64,000 bases of DNA from Candidatus Rhodoluna planktonica (lineage in GTDB: Bacteria; Actinomycetota; Actinomycetes; Actinomycetales; Microbacteriaceae): positions 868,001-932,000 of the forward strand of contig NZ_CP015208.1 in assembly GCF_001854225.1 (NCBI RefSeq), read 5' to 3'. Below are positions 14,013-23,621 of this stretch, piece after piece; within the stretch, counting starts at the first letter, position 1, and each line of letters begins with the position of its first letter. The notes below the pieces were generated by a model. That model was not told where the DNA came from. It worked only from the letters and a program-made list of their open reading frames with translations, and searched no databases. Both the position numbers and the translations under genes were made by a program.

Positions 14013-14939
14013 TTACTGATTTGCTTGCGCAGCCAGCCAAACCATTAGGGCCTTTTGAGCATGAAGGCGATTTTCAGCTTCATCCCAAATTACCGACTGT
14101 GGACCATCGATTACCTGCTCAGTTACCTCATAGCCGCGGTAGGCCGGAAGGCAGTGCATAAAAATGGCATCGGCTTTGGCCTGAGACATCAGGTCGGCAT
14201 CAATAGTGAAACCGGCAAAGTCAGCCAATCGCTGCTCTTTCTCGCTTTCCTGCCCCATCGAAATCCAGGTGTCGGTGACCACAACATCCGCGTCTTTCAT
14301 AGCCAAAGCGGCATCGCCAAACACCGCAACCGAACCACCGGTGGACTCGGCAATTGCCTCAGCGCGTGACACTACGTGGGCGGCCGGTAGGTAACCGGCT
14401 GGGCCCGCTACCGAGACATTCATGCCCGCCATGGCACAACCGACCAAGTAGCTGTTTGCCATGTTGTTGCTGGCATCACCCACGTAGGCGATTTTGAGCC
14501 CGGCCAAATGCCCCTTGTGTTCTCTGATGGTTAGCAAATCAGCCAAAATCTGACAGGGGTGCCAGTCATCGCTGAGCGAATTGATGACTGGAACCTGTGC
14601 GAATTCTGCCATCTGCTCAAGGCCGGATTGCGAATAGGTGCGCCAAACAATTTGTGCGACCTGACGACCCAGCACCCGAGCAGTGTCGGCGACCGATTCT
14701 TTTTTACCCATCTGGGATGTTTGGCTGTCGATGATAAGCGGCGCGCCACCCAAATCGGCAACACCAACAGCGAATGAAACTCTGGTGCGAGTTGAGGTCT
14801 TGTCGAAAATCAGAGCCACAGTTTTAGGCCCCTCAAATGGACGCTCACGGTATGGGTCGCGCTTTAGCTCAAGCGCTAAATCTAAAATCTGTCGCTGCTC
14901 GAGGGGACTGATGTCATCATCTTTCAGAAAATGTCTCAT
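14013..14939 (-). CDS. argF: Ornithine carbamoyltransferase
   Basis: Transfers carbamoyl from carbamoyl phosphate to ornithine, giving citrulline; 308 aa. The carbamoyl-phosphate site STRTR is at residues 49-53, HPCQ at 127-130, and the ornithine-binding HCLPAYRG motif lies near 265. The family length is normal. It starts 12 bases after argB with no argD between, unlike the common actinobacterial argC-J-B-D-F order. It is probably a cytoplasmic trimer, as in the family. Confidence 0.96.
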   Translation of the reverse strand: MRHFLKDDDISPLEQRQILDLALELKRDPYRERPFEGPKTVALIFDKTSTRTRVSFAVGVADLGGAPLIIDSQTSQMGKKESVADTARVLGRQVAQIVWRTYSQSGLEQMAEFAQVPVINSLSDDWHPCQILADLLTIREHKGHLAGLKIAYVGDASNNMANSYLVGCAMAGMNVSVAGPAGYLPAAHVVSRAEAIAESTGGSVAVFGDAALAMKDADVVVTDTWISMGQESEKEQRLADFAGFTIDADLMSQAKADAIFMHCLPAYRGYEVTEQVIDGPQSVIWDEAENRLHAQKALMVWLAAQANQ

Positions 14940-14951
14940 CTTGCTACCTAA

Positions 14952-15842
14952 CTAGGGAAGAACCATGGTGCCGAAACCCGACACCGTAAAAATTTCGAGC
15001 AAAATACTGTGCGGAGTGCGTCCGTCGATAACGTGAGCTTTTGGCACTCCCCCTTGAACCGCTTTCAAGCAGGCTTGCATTTTAGGGATCATGCCAGATT
15101 CAAGTTTCGGAATCAGATCTTCAAGTTCAGTTGAAGAAATTTCTGACACCATTGAGTCGCGGTTGGGCCAGTCACTGTAAAGGCCGGGCACATCGGTGAG
15201 AACCATCAGTTTTTCGGCACCCAGCGCGACTGCCAGCGCAGCTGCAGCCAGATCAGCATTAACGTTTAGCAATTCACCGTTGCCGTTCGGTGCAACTGTT
15301 GAGATAACTGGAATTCGACCCGCCTCGAGTGCCTCAAAGACAGCCCGCGGGTTCACCTGGGTAACCTCACCGACCAAACCAATATCTACCGGACCGTTTT
15401 CATCCTCGACAAGAGTTTTTTCGGCTCTGAAAAGATTGGCATCTTCGCCACTGAGCACGGTTGTGGCAGCACCCGCTGCCGAAATCATGGCAGCAAGTTC
15501 AGCTGAAATTTGATTGCGCAAGACGTCTTTTACGACACCGATGGTTTCCTCGGTGGTAACGCGAAAGCCACCGCGAAACTCGCTGTGAATGCCTAACTCA
15601 CTGAGTCGAGCTGAGATTTGTGGGCCGCCACCGTGCACCACCACAGGTTTGATACCAACCCAGCGCAAGTAGGCCATGTCTTGAGCAAACGCCTGCTGCA
15701 GTTGCGCATCGACCATAGCGTTGCCGCCAAATTTGATAACCACGGTCTTGCCGTGAAAAGCCTGCAGCCAAGGCAAGGATTCAATTAGCGTCTTGGCCTT
15801 GATTGAGGCCAGTGCGTGATCTTGTTCTTCGATAGGAATCAT
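14952..15842 (-). CDS. argB: Acetylglutamate kinase
   Basis: Phosphorylates N-acetylglutamate, the second committed step of arginine synthesis. 296 aa with VIKFGGNAM (Lys 37) and HGGGPQ at 70-75, plus a mobile N-terminal helix of about 25 residues. In the family that extension goes with hexamer formation and feedback inhibition by arginine; inhibition here is inferred. Its ATG overlaps the argJ stop by one base (TAATG), a sign of translational coupling. Confidence 0.96.
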   Translation of the reverse strand: MIPIEEQDHALASIKAKTLIESLPWLQAFHGKTVVIKFGGNAMVDAQLQQAFAQDMAYLRWVGIKPVVVHGGGPQISARLSELGIHSEFRGGFRVTTEETIGVVKDVLRNQISAELAAMISAAGAATTVLSGEDANLFRAEKTLVEDENGPVDIGLVGEVTQVNPRAVFEALEAGRIPVISTVAPNGNGELLNVNADLAAAALAVALGAEKLMVLTDVPGLYSDWPNRDSMVSEISSTELEDLIPKLESGMIPKMQACLKAVQGGVPKAHVIDGRTPHSILLEIFTVSGFGTMVLP

Positions 15843-16996
15843 TAGCTGGAGTATGCGCTGTTCTCGGTGACGTATTCGTGAGTTAAATCGTTGGTGAAGA
15901 TGGTGGCACTGTGCACGCCTGCATTGAGTGATATTTCGATATCAACTTTTCTCGGCTTGAGATCAACCAACTCTCGAGGCTGATCCGGCTGACCTTTTCG
16001 CGAAACTGAAACACCGTTGATTGATACATCGATGTCGTATGGATCAAAAACTGCGTTGGTGGTTCCTACCGCAGCCAAAATTCTGCCCCAGTTAGGGTCG
16101 TTGCCGTAGATTGCCGCTTTGAAAAGGTTGTTTCGAGCAACCGAACGACCCACAACGACTGCATCGTGCTCGGTTGCCGCGTTAGTGACTCGAATCGCAA
16201 TATCGTGGCTGGAACCCTCGGCATCGGTTAGCAGTTGCATTGCCAAGGACTCGCAAACTTTAGTCAGCAGGGCGGTAAATTCAGCCTCCTCTGGGGCTAC
16301 CCCTGAGGCGCCCGAGGCCATCAAAGTTACCTGGTCATTTGTTGACATACAGCCATCAGAGTCGAGTCGATCGAAAGTTACCTGCGTGGCAGAGCGCAAA
16401 GCACGGTCTAGCGTTGAAGAATCTAAAACTGCATCGGTAGTTATAACTACCAGCATGGTAGCCAAACCGGGTGCAAGCATGCCCGCACCTTTGGCCATAC
16501 CTCCGATGCTGTAGCCGCTAACAGAAACCTCGTAGGCAGTTTTAGATACCGAGTCGGTGGTCATGATTGCCTCAGCGGCCTGCTCGCCCGCGTGGTTGCT
16601 GAGCTGACTCACCGCAAGCTCAACACCAGCCAAAACTTTGTCTCGATCTAGCTGCTCACCAATCAAGCCGGTTGAGCAAACCAAAACATCGGATGCCGAG
16701 ATGGAGAGAAGTTCGGCCGCTTTTTCAGCAGTGGCATGGGTGGTTTGAAATCCTTGCGGCCCGGTGTAGCAGTTTGCGCCACCAGAGTTTAGAACGATTG
16801 CAGAAATTTGACCGTCTGCTATAGCCTGCTTACTCCACAGGATGGGATTGGCTTGAGCTCGGTTGCTCGTAAAAACGGCTGCAGCGGCATTCAACGGGCC
16901 TTCGTTGAGGACAACAGCCAAATCGGGGTTACCAGATTTTTTCAATCCCGCTCGAACACCGGCTGCACTAAAACCTTTTGCCACTGTAACTGTCAT
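15842..16996 (-). CDS. argJ: Bifunctional ornithine acetyltransferase / N-acetylglutamate synthase
   Basis: Recycles the acetyl group from N-acetylornithine to glutamate, closing the cyclic arginine pathway. The 384-aa precursor has the self-cleavage motif KGAGMLAPGLATML; cleavage is expected between Ala 179 and Thr 180, the Thr becoming the nucleophile of the beta chain. SGGANCYTG near 71-79 and a late GNDPNWGRI segment are also typical. ATG 16996 overlaps the argC stop by four bases (ATGA), and the argJ stop overlaps argB by one. Whether it also makes N-acetylglutamate from acetyl-CoA cannot be told from sequence alone. Confidence 0.96.
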   Translation of the reverse strand: MTVTVAKGFSAAGVRAGLKKSGNPDLAVVLNEGPLNAAAAVFTSNRAQANPILWSKQAIADGQISAIVLNSGGANCYTGPQGFQTTHATAEKAAELLSISASDVLVCSTGLIGEQLDRDKVLAGVELAVSQLSNHAGEQAAEAIMTTDSVSKTAYEVSVSGYSIGGMAKGAGMLAPGLATMLVVITTDAVLDSSTLDRALRSATQVTFDRLDSDGCMSTNDQVTLMASGASGVAPEEAEFTALLTKVCESLAMQLLTDAEGSSHDIAIRVTNAATEHDAVVVGRSVARNNLFKAAIYGNDPNWGRILAAVGTTNAVFDPYDIDVSINGVSVSRKGQPDQPRELVDLKPRKVDIEISLNAGVHSATIFTNDLTHEYVTENSAYSS

Positions 16997-18042
16997 CGCT
17001 TTATCTCCGTGTCGGTAAGACCTAAATCTTCAGGTAAGCCAAGTGCAAGATTCATCGACTGGATGGCCGCACCGGCGGTGCCCTTCATCAAGTTATCGAT
17101 GGCGCAAATGGCGACTAAGCGGCCAGCGTGCTGGTCGACGGCTAACGAAATTAGAGCGTAGTTTTCGCCAATGGTGTCAGCAGTTGAAGGTGACGAACCC
17201 GATGGCAGCAGCTTCACAAAGGTTTCGCTGCCGTAGTGCTTCGTAAATGCGTTCTCTAGGTCGGCCAACTGGACGTTTGACTTCAACTTTGCGGTATTGA
17301 CCGACAAGATTCCTCGCTCAAGTGAGGCTAAAACAGGAGTGAAGGAAATCGATATTTGTTGCTTCGCTGATTTGCTGAGATTTTGCTCGATTTCTGGTGT
17401 GTGCCGATGAATGCCACCAACCTGATAGGCATTGGCCGAACCTGTAGGTTCCTTCTCATAAAGCTTTTCGGTAGCACCGCGGCCTGCGCCCGAGGTTCCG
17501 ACAGTTAGAACACTGACGATGTCATCGGTTTCAACCAGGTCTTCGGCGAGCGCCGGCGCCAAGCCCAATGTAATCGCAGTTACATTACAGCCGGGCACAG
17601 CAATTCTTCGCTGGCCAACCAGATTTGCTCGCTGCTTTTCGCCACCGGCAAGTAGCAGTTCCGGCATTCCGTAAGCCCATGTTCCGGCGTGTTCGCCACC
17701 GTAAAACTTCTGCCAGTCTTCAGCTGATTCAAGGCGAAAGTCCGCTCCGCAATCAAGCACGAGAGTTTCGTCAGTTAGCCAAGCTGCGACCTCAGCAGAT
17801 TTGGCATGGGGCAAAGCTAAAAAGACTATGTCGTGTCCCTCGAGACTGGCTGCGTCGGTAGGTGAAAAAACCATCTCGGCGTATTTGGCGATGCCGGGGT
17901 GCAAGCTGGACACTTTTTCACCAACTTGGCTACTACCGGTGACGGTTTTTAGTTCTAGCTGCGGATGCAGGGCTATCAGGCGCAGCAGTTCACCGCCGGC
18001 ATTACCACTGGCACCTGCTACTGCGACCGAATATTTCTGCAT
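16993..18042 (-). CDS. argC: N-acetyl-gamma-glutamyl-phosphate reductase
   Basis: NADPH-dependent reduction of N-acetylglutamyl phosphate to the semialdehyde; 349 aa. The nucleotide-binding loop GASGNAGGE is at residues 10-18 and the catalytic Cys is in PGCNVTA (Cys 152). A HxxHxPE-like segment (IHRHTPEIEQ) near 230 is as expected. Its ATG overlaps the pheT stop by one base (TAATG), so arginine genes are translated downstream of phenylalanyl-tRNA synthetase. No ArgR-type operator can be placed because there is no intergenic gap. Confidence 0.96.
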   Translation of the reverse strand: MQKYSVAVAGASGNAGGELLRLIALHPQLELKTVTGSSQVGEKVSSLHPGIAKYAEMVFSPTDAASLEGHDIVFLALPHAKSAEVAAWLTDETLVLDCGADFRLESAEDWQKFYGGEHAGTWAYGMPELLLAGGEKQRANLVGQRRIAVPGCNVTAITLGLAPALAEDLVETDDIVSVLTVGTSGAGRGATEKLYEKEPTGSANAYQVGGIHRHTPEIEQNLSKSAKQQISISFTPVLASLERGILSVNTAKLKSNVQLADLENAFTKHYGSETFVKLLPSGSSPSTADTIGENYALISLAVDQHAGRLVAICAIDNLMKGTAGAAIQSMNLALGLPEDLGLTDTEIKR

Positions 18043-20561
18043 TAGGCCCTCAGCACTGCTCCGTATTTTTCGGCCGCTGCCGAAACCGCCTGATCACGGG
18101 CAGCTGAAGCTTCGGCCTGAGTAAGGGTTCGGTCGGCCGCACGGAAACGCAGCGCAAAAGTTAGTGACTTCTTATCTGCCGCCACGTTTTCTCCTCGGTA
18201 GTCATCGACCAGCGCGATGGATTCGAGTAACTCGCCCGCGGAAGCCCGAATCAATTCGAGCAGTTCAGCGGCCGGCAGGCTGCGGTCAACCAAAAGCGAA
18301 AGATCTTGAGTAGCAACCGGCATGACTAGCACCGGTGTCGCAGAGATAACCTCTGGGGCTGCAGCCAGCGCAGCATCCAGGTCAATCTCGAAAGCTGCCA
18401 CTCGACGCGGTAGGTCGTTTGCCTGGGTTAGCCTCGGATCAACTTCGCCGGCATAGCCAATCGAGATCTGCTGATCTGCTGGGCCGACAAATACTTCGGC
18501 TGTTCGACCAGGATGGAACCCCCTGGGCTGCGCTTGAACAAAGTTTGGCTCTAGACCGATAGCCCGCAGGGCAATCTTTACGGCAGCGAGTGCATCACGG
18601 TAATCGGCCGCAACAGCGTTGATGCCCAATTGGGCCGGAATACGGTTGCCAGTGAAAACCCCCGCCAAGTGATGAGGCTGGTGAGGAACAGTCGCGTTCA
18701 ACTGAGCCAACTGATCCTCGCTGGGCAACTGGTTGCCGACCGGAAGCTGATGCTGCTGCACCGCAGCTTTAGGCAAAAAGACGAGGCCCTCTTCAAAAAT
18801 CGAGAGATCGTTTAGACCGCGTGAGATGTTGCGACGAGCAGCATCGAGCAACCCAGGGAGCAAGCGGGTGCGCATTTCTTTCGCATCTTCTTGAATTGGG
18901 TTGGCCAAACTCACGACCCGATCAGTGCCGGATGAGGTGAACCATTGATTTGCCTCAGTTGCAGCAAACGGATAGTTCAAAACCTCGATGTGCCCAGATG
19001 CGGCAAGAGTGTTGATGACCCGTCGACGACCAGCCTGATTTTTAGTTAGCCCGCGACCCGGAGGTGCTACCGGCAGGCGGCTTGGAATTTGGTCGTATCC
19101 GATGATTCGAGCTATTTCTTCGACCAGGTCGGTTTTGTGTGTTAGGTCTGGTCGCCAAGACGGCGGGATGACCTCAAAGCCATCGCTGACATGAGCAACC
19201 ACACAGCCGATTTCGTTGAGTGTTTCAACGATTTGCTCTGCGGTGTAAGTGACGCCAACAAGCTCGGTGGCGAACTCGGCAGGTAACCAAATTGGCGAGA
19301 CAGTAATTTCACCGGTGAAGTCGGCACCCAGTGATTCTGCCTGTCCCCCGGCGTGGACCTCAAGCAGCTGAATAACCCGAGCCACGGCATATTCGGCAAG
19401 ACGAGGATCGACGCCACGCTCAAAGCGTTTCGAGGCCTCTGAAGGCAGCTTGTGTCGTCTAGCGCTTCGAGCAATTGAAACCGGATCAAAGCGAGCAGCC
19501 TCGATGATTACCCGGGTGGTAGTTTCGCTAACCTCGGTTGATTCGCCACCCATCACACCGGCAATACCGATTGGGCCAGAGTCATCGGTGATGAGTAGGT
19601 CTTCTTCGTGGAGAGTTCGTATCTGGCCATCAAGAGTTTTTATCGATTCGCCAGCTCGAGCTCGACGAACAGTAATGCCGCCGCTGAGTTTGTCGAGATC
19701 GTAGGCGTGTAGTGGCTGACCGAGCTCTAGCATCACGTAGTTGGTGATGTCTACAGTGAGCGAAATTGAACGCATGCCAGCCAACTTGAGACGTGAAACC
19801 ATGAAGGCCGGAGTTGGCCTAGTTGGGTCAATACCCGTTACCGCGCGCAGCACAAACCGGTTACAGCCGACTAAACCTCTGATCGGTGCTTGATCATCAA
19901 TTTTTAGATCAAAACCGGATGCCGATTCAGGGTGCACATTGCCGGTTGGATCGCGAAATTCGGCTTTGGTGGCGTGGGCAAATTCGCGCGCAATTCCTCG
20001 AATTGAGAAGCAGTAACCGCGATCAGGGGTAACGTTTACCTCGGCTGCGGTGTCATCCAGGTGAAGAAGCTCAATGGCATCGGTGCCAACTTTAGGATCT
20101 AGACCCATCTCGCTAAGGCGGATGATTCCGGCGTGATCGTCGTTTAGACCCAACTCGCGCGCCGAGGCCATCATGCCATCGCTGATGTGCCCGTATGTAC
20201 TGCGTGCCGCAATAGCAAAATTACCCGGCAAGACAGAGCCCGGCAAACAAACCACTACTTTGTCGCCAACCTCAAAATTACCGGCGCCGCAGACAATACC
20301 GCGAACGTCTAGGCCGCCATCGGCAGCGGTTGAACCCTCGGCCGCAACCCGCACCTGACACCATCTGATGGTTTTGCCGTTCGATTGTGGCTCGGCAACG
20401 AAATCTAGGACCTGCCCCACTACTACGGGACCGGAAACTTCAAATCGGTGGCTTCCCTCTTCTTCTAGTCCTACTCGGACGAGTTCGGCCATAACCGAAT
20501 CGGGAGTTGCTGCAGCAGGCAAATCAACATATTCAGCTAACCAGGAAAGTGGAACGCGCAT
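18042..20561 (-). CDS. pheT: Phenylalanine--tRNA ligase beta subunit
   Basis: Large subunit of the (alpha-beta)2 PheRS; 839 aa. Domains in order: N-terminal tRNA-binding OB fold (about residues 40-160), B3/B4 editing domain (about 210-390), B5 domain (about 410-480), the inactive synthetase-like core, and the C-terminal ferredoxin-like anticodon-binding domain (about 745-839, ending YGAVLRA). Coupled to pheS by TAATG at its start and to argC by TAATG at its end. Confidence 0.97.
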   Translation of the reverse strand: MRVPLSWLAEYVDLPAAATPDSVMAELVRVGLEEEGSHRFEVSGPVVVGQVLDFVAEPQSNGKTIRWCQVRVAAEGSTAADGGLDVRGIVCGAGNFEVGDKVVVCLPGSVLPGNFAIAARSTYGHISDGMMASARELGLNDDHAGIIRLSEMGLDPKVGTDAIELLHLDDTAAEVNVTPDRGYCFSIRGIAREFAHATKAEFRDPTGNVHPESASGFDLKIDDQAPIRGLVGCNRFVLRAVTGIDPTRPTPAFMVSRLKLAGMRSISLTVDITNYVMLELGQPLHAYDLDKLSGGITVRRARAGESIKTLDGQIRTLHEEDLLITDDSGPIGIAGVMGGESTEVSETTTRVIIEAARFDPVSIARSARRHKLPSEASKRFERGVDPRLAEYAVARVIQLLEVHAGGQAESLGADFTGEITVSPIWLPAEFATELVGVTYTAEQIVETLNEIGCVVAHVSDGFEVIPPSWRPDLTHKTDLVEEIARIIGYDQIPSRLPVAPPGRGLTKNQAGRRRVINTLAASGHIEVLNYPFAATEANQWFTSSGTDRVVSLANPIQEDAKEMRTRLLPGLLDAARRNISRGLNDLSIFEEGLVFLPKAAVQQHQLPVGNQLPSEDQLAQLNATVPHQPHHLAGVFTGNRIPAQLGINAVAADYRDALAAVKIALRAIGLEPNFVQAQPRGFHPGRTAEVFVGPADQQISIGYAGEVDPRLTQANDLPRRVAAFEIDLDAALAAAPEVISATPVLVMPVATQDLSLLVDRSLPAAELLELIRASAGELLESIALVDDYRGENVAADKKSLTFALRFRAADRTLTQAEASAARDQAVSAAAEKYGAVLRA

Positions 20562-21601
20562 TAGAGAGTCACTCCAAACTGCTTGCTGAAACGCACATCG
20601 GCCTCGACCATGTCGTGCATGTCTTTCACGTCATTTCTGAACATCAGGGTTCTTTCGATACCCATGCCAAATGCGAATCCTGAATAAACCTCTGGATCGA
20701 TTCCGGCCGCCTTAAGAACGTTCGGGTTCACCATTCCGCAACCGCCCCATTCAACCCAACGGGCACCGCCCTTAGCACCCGGGTGCCAGACATCCAATTC
20801 GGCGGAAGGCTCGGTGAAAGGGAAAAATGACGGACGCAGACGAATCTGGGCATCCTTGCCAAACATGATTCGAGCGAAGTGCTCAAGCGTGCCGCGAAGA
20901 TCGGCCATGGTTAGACCCTTGTCGACAGCTAGGCCCTCAACCTGGTGGAAAACCGGTGTGTGAGTGGCATCTAACTCATCGGTGCGGAATACGCGGCCTG
21001 GGCAAAGAACGTAGATAGGCACTTCACGGTCAAGCATTGACCGCACCTGAACCGGTGATGTGTGAGTTCGCAAGACCAGGTGTGCGTCGGCCGGCTCAAC
21101 GAAGAAGGTGTCTTGCATGGCGCGGGCAGGGTGATCAGCATCGAAGTTGAGAGCGTCGAAGTTGAACCACTCATTTTCTACTTCAGGCCCATCGGCAATT
21201 TCCCAGCCCATGCCGACAAAAACATCGGAGATTTTTTCTTGAAGAAGCGAAAGCGGATGACGTGCTCCGAGTTGAGTAGCCGAGCCAAACAGCGAAACAT
21301 CGACAGTTTCGGCAGCAATAAGAGCTTCTTCTTGAGCCTGCGCCAATTCGGTCTCGCGAGCAGCAAATGCGGCGCCAATCTCAGCTCGGGCCTTGCCAAG
21401 AAGTGCGCCGGCGGATGCTTTTTGCTCGCTCGGCAAATTCTTTAGCTGGGCATTCAACTTTGCAATTGGTGATTGATCACCAACAACTGCGGGTTTGACT
21501 GCCTTCAGTTCTGCAAATGATGCCGCTGACTGAACAGCCGCTAGGGCCTCAGCAAGAGCTGCACTGACATTTTGCTCGGAGATTTCGATGTGGTCTGACA
21601 T
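20561..21601 (-). CDS. pheS: Phenylalanine--tRNA ligase alpha subunit
   Basis: Catalytic class II subunit; 346 aa. The N-terminal coiled coil (residues 1-90, Ala/Glu/Lys-rich) precedes the core with LRTHTSPVQVRSM (motif 2 region), VFRTDELDATHTP, and motif 3 FGMGIERTLMFRN near 318-330. No leader peptide, T-box or Phe-rich attenuator is visible in the 18 bases upstream; expression is likely read through from the infC side. Confidence 0.97.
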   Translation of the reverse strand: MSDHIEISEQNVSAALAEALAAVQSAASFAELKAVKPAVVGDQSPIAKLNAQLKNLPSEQKASAGALLGKARAEIGAAFAARETELAQAQEEALIAAETVDVSLFGSATQLGARHPLSLLQEKISDVFVGMGWEIADGPEVENEWFNFDALNFDADHPARAMQDTFFVEPADAHLVLRTHTSPVQVRSMLDREVPIYVLCPGRVFRTDELDATHTPVFHQVEGLAVDKGLTMADLRGTLEHFARIMFGKDAQIRLRPSFFPFTEPSAELDVWHPGAKGGARWVEWGGCGMVNPNVLKAAGIDPEVYSGFAFGMGIERTLMFRNDVKDMHDMVEADVRFSKQFGVTL

Positions 21602-21619
21602 AGGTTTCTAAGTTTACCT

Positions 21620-22405
21620 TTACGAGTTCTGAGCCATTGCTGTGACGTAAAAACAAACGCTGGCCGCAGTAGCCAAATTAAGCGACTCGGCACGGCCGTA
21701 AATTGGCAAAGCAACTTGCCTGTCAGCTAGGTCAAGGGTTTCATCATCGAAACCCCAGGCTTCGTTTCCCATCATCCAGACAGTTGGTTTCCGAAGTTCC
21801 ACTGAGTCAAGTTCGGTGATTAGATCTCCCCCGGCGGTCGCCGCAAAAACCTGCAGGTCAGCTTGTTTCAAGCTAGCAATGGTTGATGCAAGGTCAGCAC
21901 CGAGCACCACCGGCAAATGGAAGATGCTCCCGGTAGTCGACCGAACCAACTTGGTGTTGTAGAGGTCAACGCTGTTTTGACTGAAAATAACGGCGTCAGC
22001 GCCTGCCGCGTCTGCTGCTCGCAGTACGGTTCCAGCATTTCCCGGGTCGCGCACATTGGCTAGCAGCGCAATCAGTTTGGGCTTTGCAGAGATGACCGAA
22101 TCGAGTGAGACGTCGAGCTGTCGACAAACAGCCAAAGTACCCTGGGGTGTCGAAGTATCGGAGAGCACTTTCATTACTGATTCGCTAACCAACTGAACCG
22201 GCACATCCAGATTTGAAATTAGGTCCTGGTATCGCTCTTGCGCCTCAGCGGTAACAAACACCTCAACCAAAAGTTCGGGCCGCGCTATGGCTTCTTTGAG
22301 ACCTTGCGGCCCCTCAAGCAGAAAGAGCCCGGTCTCAGACCGGGCATCTTTCTTGTTTAACTTGGCGACCCCGCGAACTTTTGAGCTCTTGGGATCAGTA
22401 ATCAT
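21620..22405 (-). CDS. TrmH/SpoU-family RNA 2'-O-methyltransferase
   Basis: SPOUT-class methyltransferase acting on rRNA or tRNA ribose; 261 aa. Family motifs: ANVRDPGNAGTVLRAADAAG (motif 1, around 116-135), MGNEAWGF (motif 2, near 210-217) and LPIYGRAESLNLATAASV (motif 3, near 233-250). A substrate-binding domain occupies residues 1-100. It starts three bases after the rplT stop and precedes pheS. A long hairpin with terminator-like features lies inside its codons 18-29. The exact target nucleotide is unknown. Confidence 0.92.
   Translation of the reverse strand: MITDPKSSKVRGVAKLNKKDARSETGLFLLEGPQGLKEAIARPELLVEVFVTAEAQERYQDLISNLDVPVQLVSESVMKVLSDTSTPQGTLAVCRQLDVSLDSVISAKPKLIALLANVRDPGNAGTVLRAADAAGADAVIFSQNSVDLYNTKLVRSTTGSIFHLPVVLGADLASTIASLKQADLQVFAATAGGDLITELDSVELRKPTVWMMGNEAWGFDDETLDLADRQVALPIYGRAESLNLATAASVCFYVTAMAQNS
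22320..22353 (-). terminator. Terminator-like hairpin inside the methyltransferase gene, downstream of rplT
   Basis: On the sense strand AGAAAGA-T-GCCCGGTCT-G-AGACCGGGC-TCTTTCT forms a 9-bp GC-rich stem extended by 7 more pairs around a bulged base, ending in a U-rich arm. It lies about 55-90 bases past the rplT stop, where a terminator for infC-rpmI-rplT would be expected, yet it is within an intact coding region. Partial termination is inferred. Confidence 0.5.
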
Positions 22406-22408
22406 TTG

Positions 22409-22792
22409 CTACTTGGCCTTTGGAGCCGAAGTGTCTGCTGGAAGTGCAGCTTTCGCAGTTGCAACCAATGACGCAAAAGTCTTTGGCTCGTTTACGGCTA
22501 GTTCAGCCAACATACGACGGTCGACCTCGACGCCAGCCAAAGCAAGACCCTGGATGAAACGGTTGTAGGTCATGCCGTTTAGACGTGCCGCAGCGTTGAT
22601 TCGCTGGATCCAGAGGCGACGGAAGTCACCCTTGCGGGCACGACGGTCGTTGTAGGCGTATACGAACGAGTGCAGCAACTGCTGCTTTGCCATGCGGTAT
22701 AGACGTGAACGCTGGCCACGGTAGCCGTGGGCGCGCTCTAGGACCGTGCGACGCTTCTTGTGCGAATTGACCGCGTTTTTTACTCTTGCCAT
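22409..22792 (-). CDS. rplT: 50S ribosomal protein L20
   Basis: Essential early assembly protein of the large subunit; 127 aa. Starts [19 protein letters not shown] and contains the conserved [39 protein letters not shown] block, with LAELA near the end. The C-terminus has a short Ala/Lys-rich tail beyond the usual 117-120 aa. It lies in the conserved infC-rpmI-rplT order. Confidence 0.98.
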   Translation of the reverse strand: MARVKNAVNSHKKRRTVLERAHGYRGQRSRLYRMAKQQLLHSFVYAYNDRRARKGDFRRLWIQRINAAARLNGMTYNRFIQGLALAGVEVDRRMLAELAVNEPKTFASLVATAKAALPADTSAPKAK

Positions 22793-22817
22793 TTGCTATC
22801 TCCTAAAAATTCGCGGG

Positions 22818-23012
22818 CTACTTGCCGAGCTGCTTCTTGATGGTCTTGAAGTCGGCAGCCGAAACTACCTGGTCTTGGTTTAGACGACGAGTGCGGCGGC
22901 TTGACTTGTGCTCAAGGTTGTGGCGCATGTTGATTTGCTGCTTCATGAGCTTGCCGCTACCGGTGAAACGGAAACGCTTCTTAGCGCCCGAGTGGGTCTT
23001 CTGCTTTGGCAT
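22818..23012 (-). CDS. rpmI: 50S ribosomal protein L35
   Basis: 64-aa basic protein starting [20 protein letters not shown], the classical L35 signature. It lies between infC (15 bases upstream) and rplT (25 bases downstream). Strongly basic with no anomalies. Confidence 0.98.
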   Translation of the reverse strand: MPKQKTHSGAKKRFRFTGSGKLMKQQINMRHNLEHKSSRRTRRLNQDQVVSAADFKTIKKQLGK

Positions 23013-23027
23013 TGCTTTCTCCTGTTT

Positions 23028-23621
23028 CTACTCAGCGTCCGTTGTGGTTGCTGATTCGCTTTCTGTTGCAGCCTTTTGGGCTGCCTTCTTTGCTTCTGCT
23101 TTTGCATCAGCCTTGTTTTTTAGTGGCCCGATAACCATCACCATGTTTCGTCCGTCGATCGAAGGATTCGATTCGATGGCGCCAAACTCGGCAACTTCTT
23201 CGGCAAGTTTCTGTAGCAGCTTGATACCCATCTCTGGGCGGGACTGCTCACGTCCGCGGAAAACCACGAGCACGCGTACCTTGTCGCCAGCCTTCAGGAA
23301 TTTTTCAATCTGACCACGTTTGGTGCCGTAGTCGTGAGCATCAATCTTTAGGCCGAAACGAACGGTCTTTAGAACCGTGTTGACTTGATTTTTTCGTGCT
23401 TCACGAACTTTTTGGGCTGCCTCATATTTGAACTTTCCGAAATCCATCAGTTTTGCAACCGGTGGTTTCGACATTGGTGCCACCTCGACTAGATCGAGGT
23501 CCTGCTCTTGCGCCATGCGCAAGGCATCTTCAATACGGACAACACCAATCTGCTCTCCGCCTGCTCCGACGAGGCGCACCTCGGGGACGCGGATTCGCTC
23601 ATTGATACGTGGATCGCTGAT
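23028..23621 (-). CDS. infC: Translation initiation factor IF-3, probable ATC start
   Basis: Binds the 30S subunit, prevents premature 50S joining and proofreads start codons. The conserved protein begins [18 protein letters not shown], followed by [17 protein letters not shown] and the C-terminal domain with [13 protein letters not shown] strong AAAGGAG lies six bases before an ATC codon at 23621-23619, which would start the protein directly at the conserved N-terminus (197 aa). An ATG 45 bases upstream (23666) gives 212 aa but lacks a good Shine-Dalgarno site and adds 15 unconserved residues. Rare AUU/AUC starts on infC underlie IF3 autoregulation in other bacteria, so I favour ATC. A Lys/Ala/Glu-rich tail ends the protein. 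Confidence 0.95.
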   Translation of the reverse strand: MSDPRINERIRVPEVRLVGAGGEQIGVVRIEDALRMAQEQDLDLVEVAPMSKPPVAKLMDFGKFKYEAAQKVREARKNQVNTVLKTVRFGLKIDAHDYGTKRGQIEKFLKAGDKVRVLVVFRGREQSRPEMGIKLLQKLAEEVAEFGAIESNPSIDGRNMVMVIGPLKNKADAKAEAKKAAQKAATESESATTTDAE

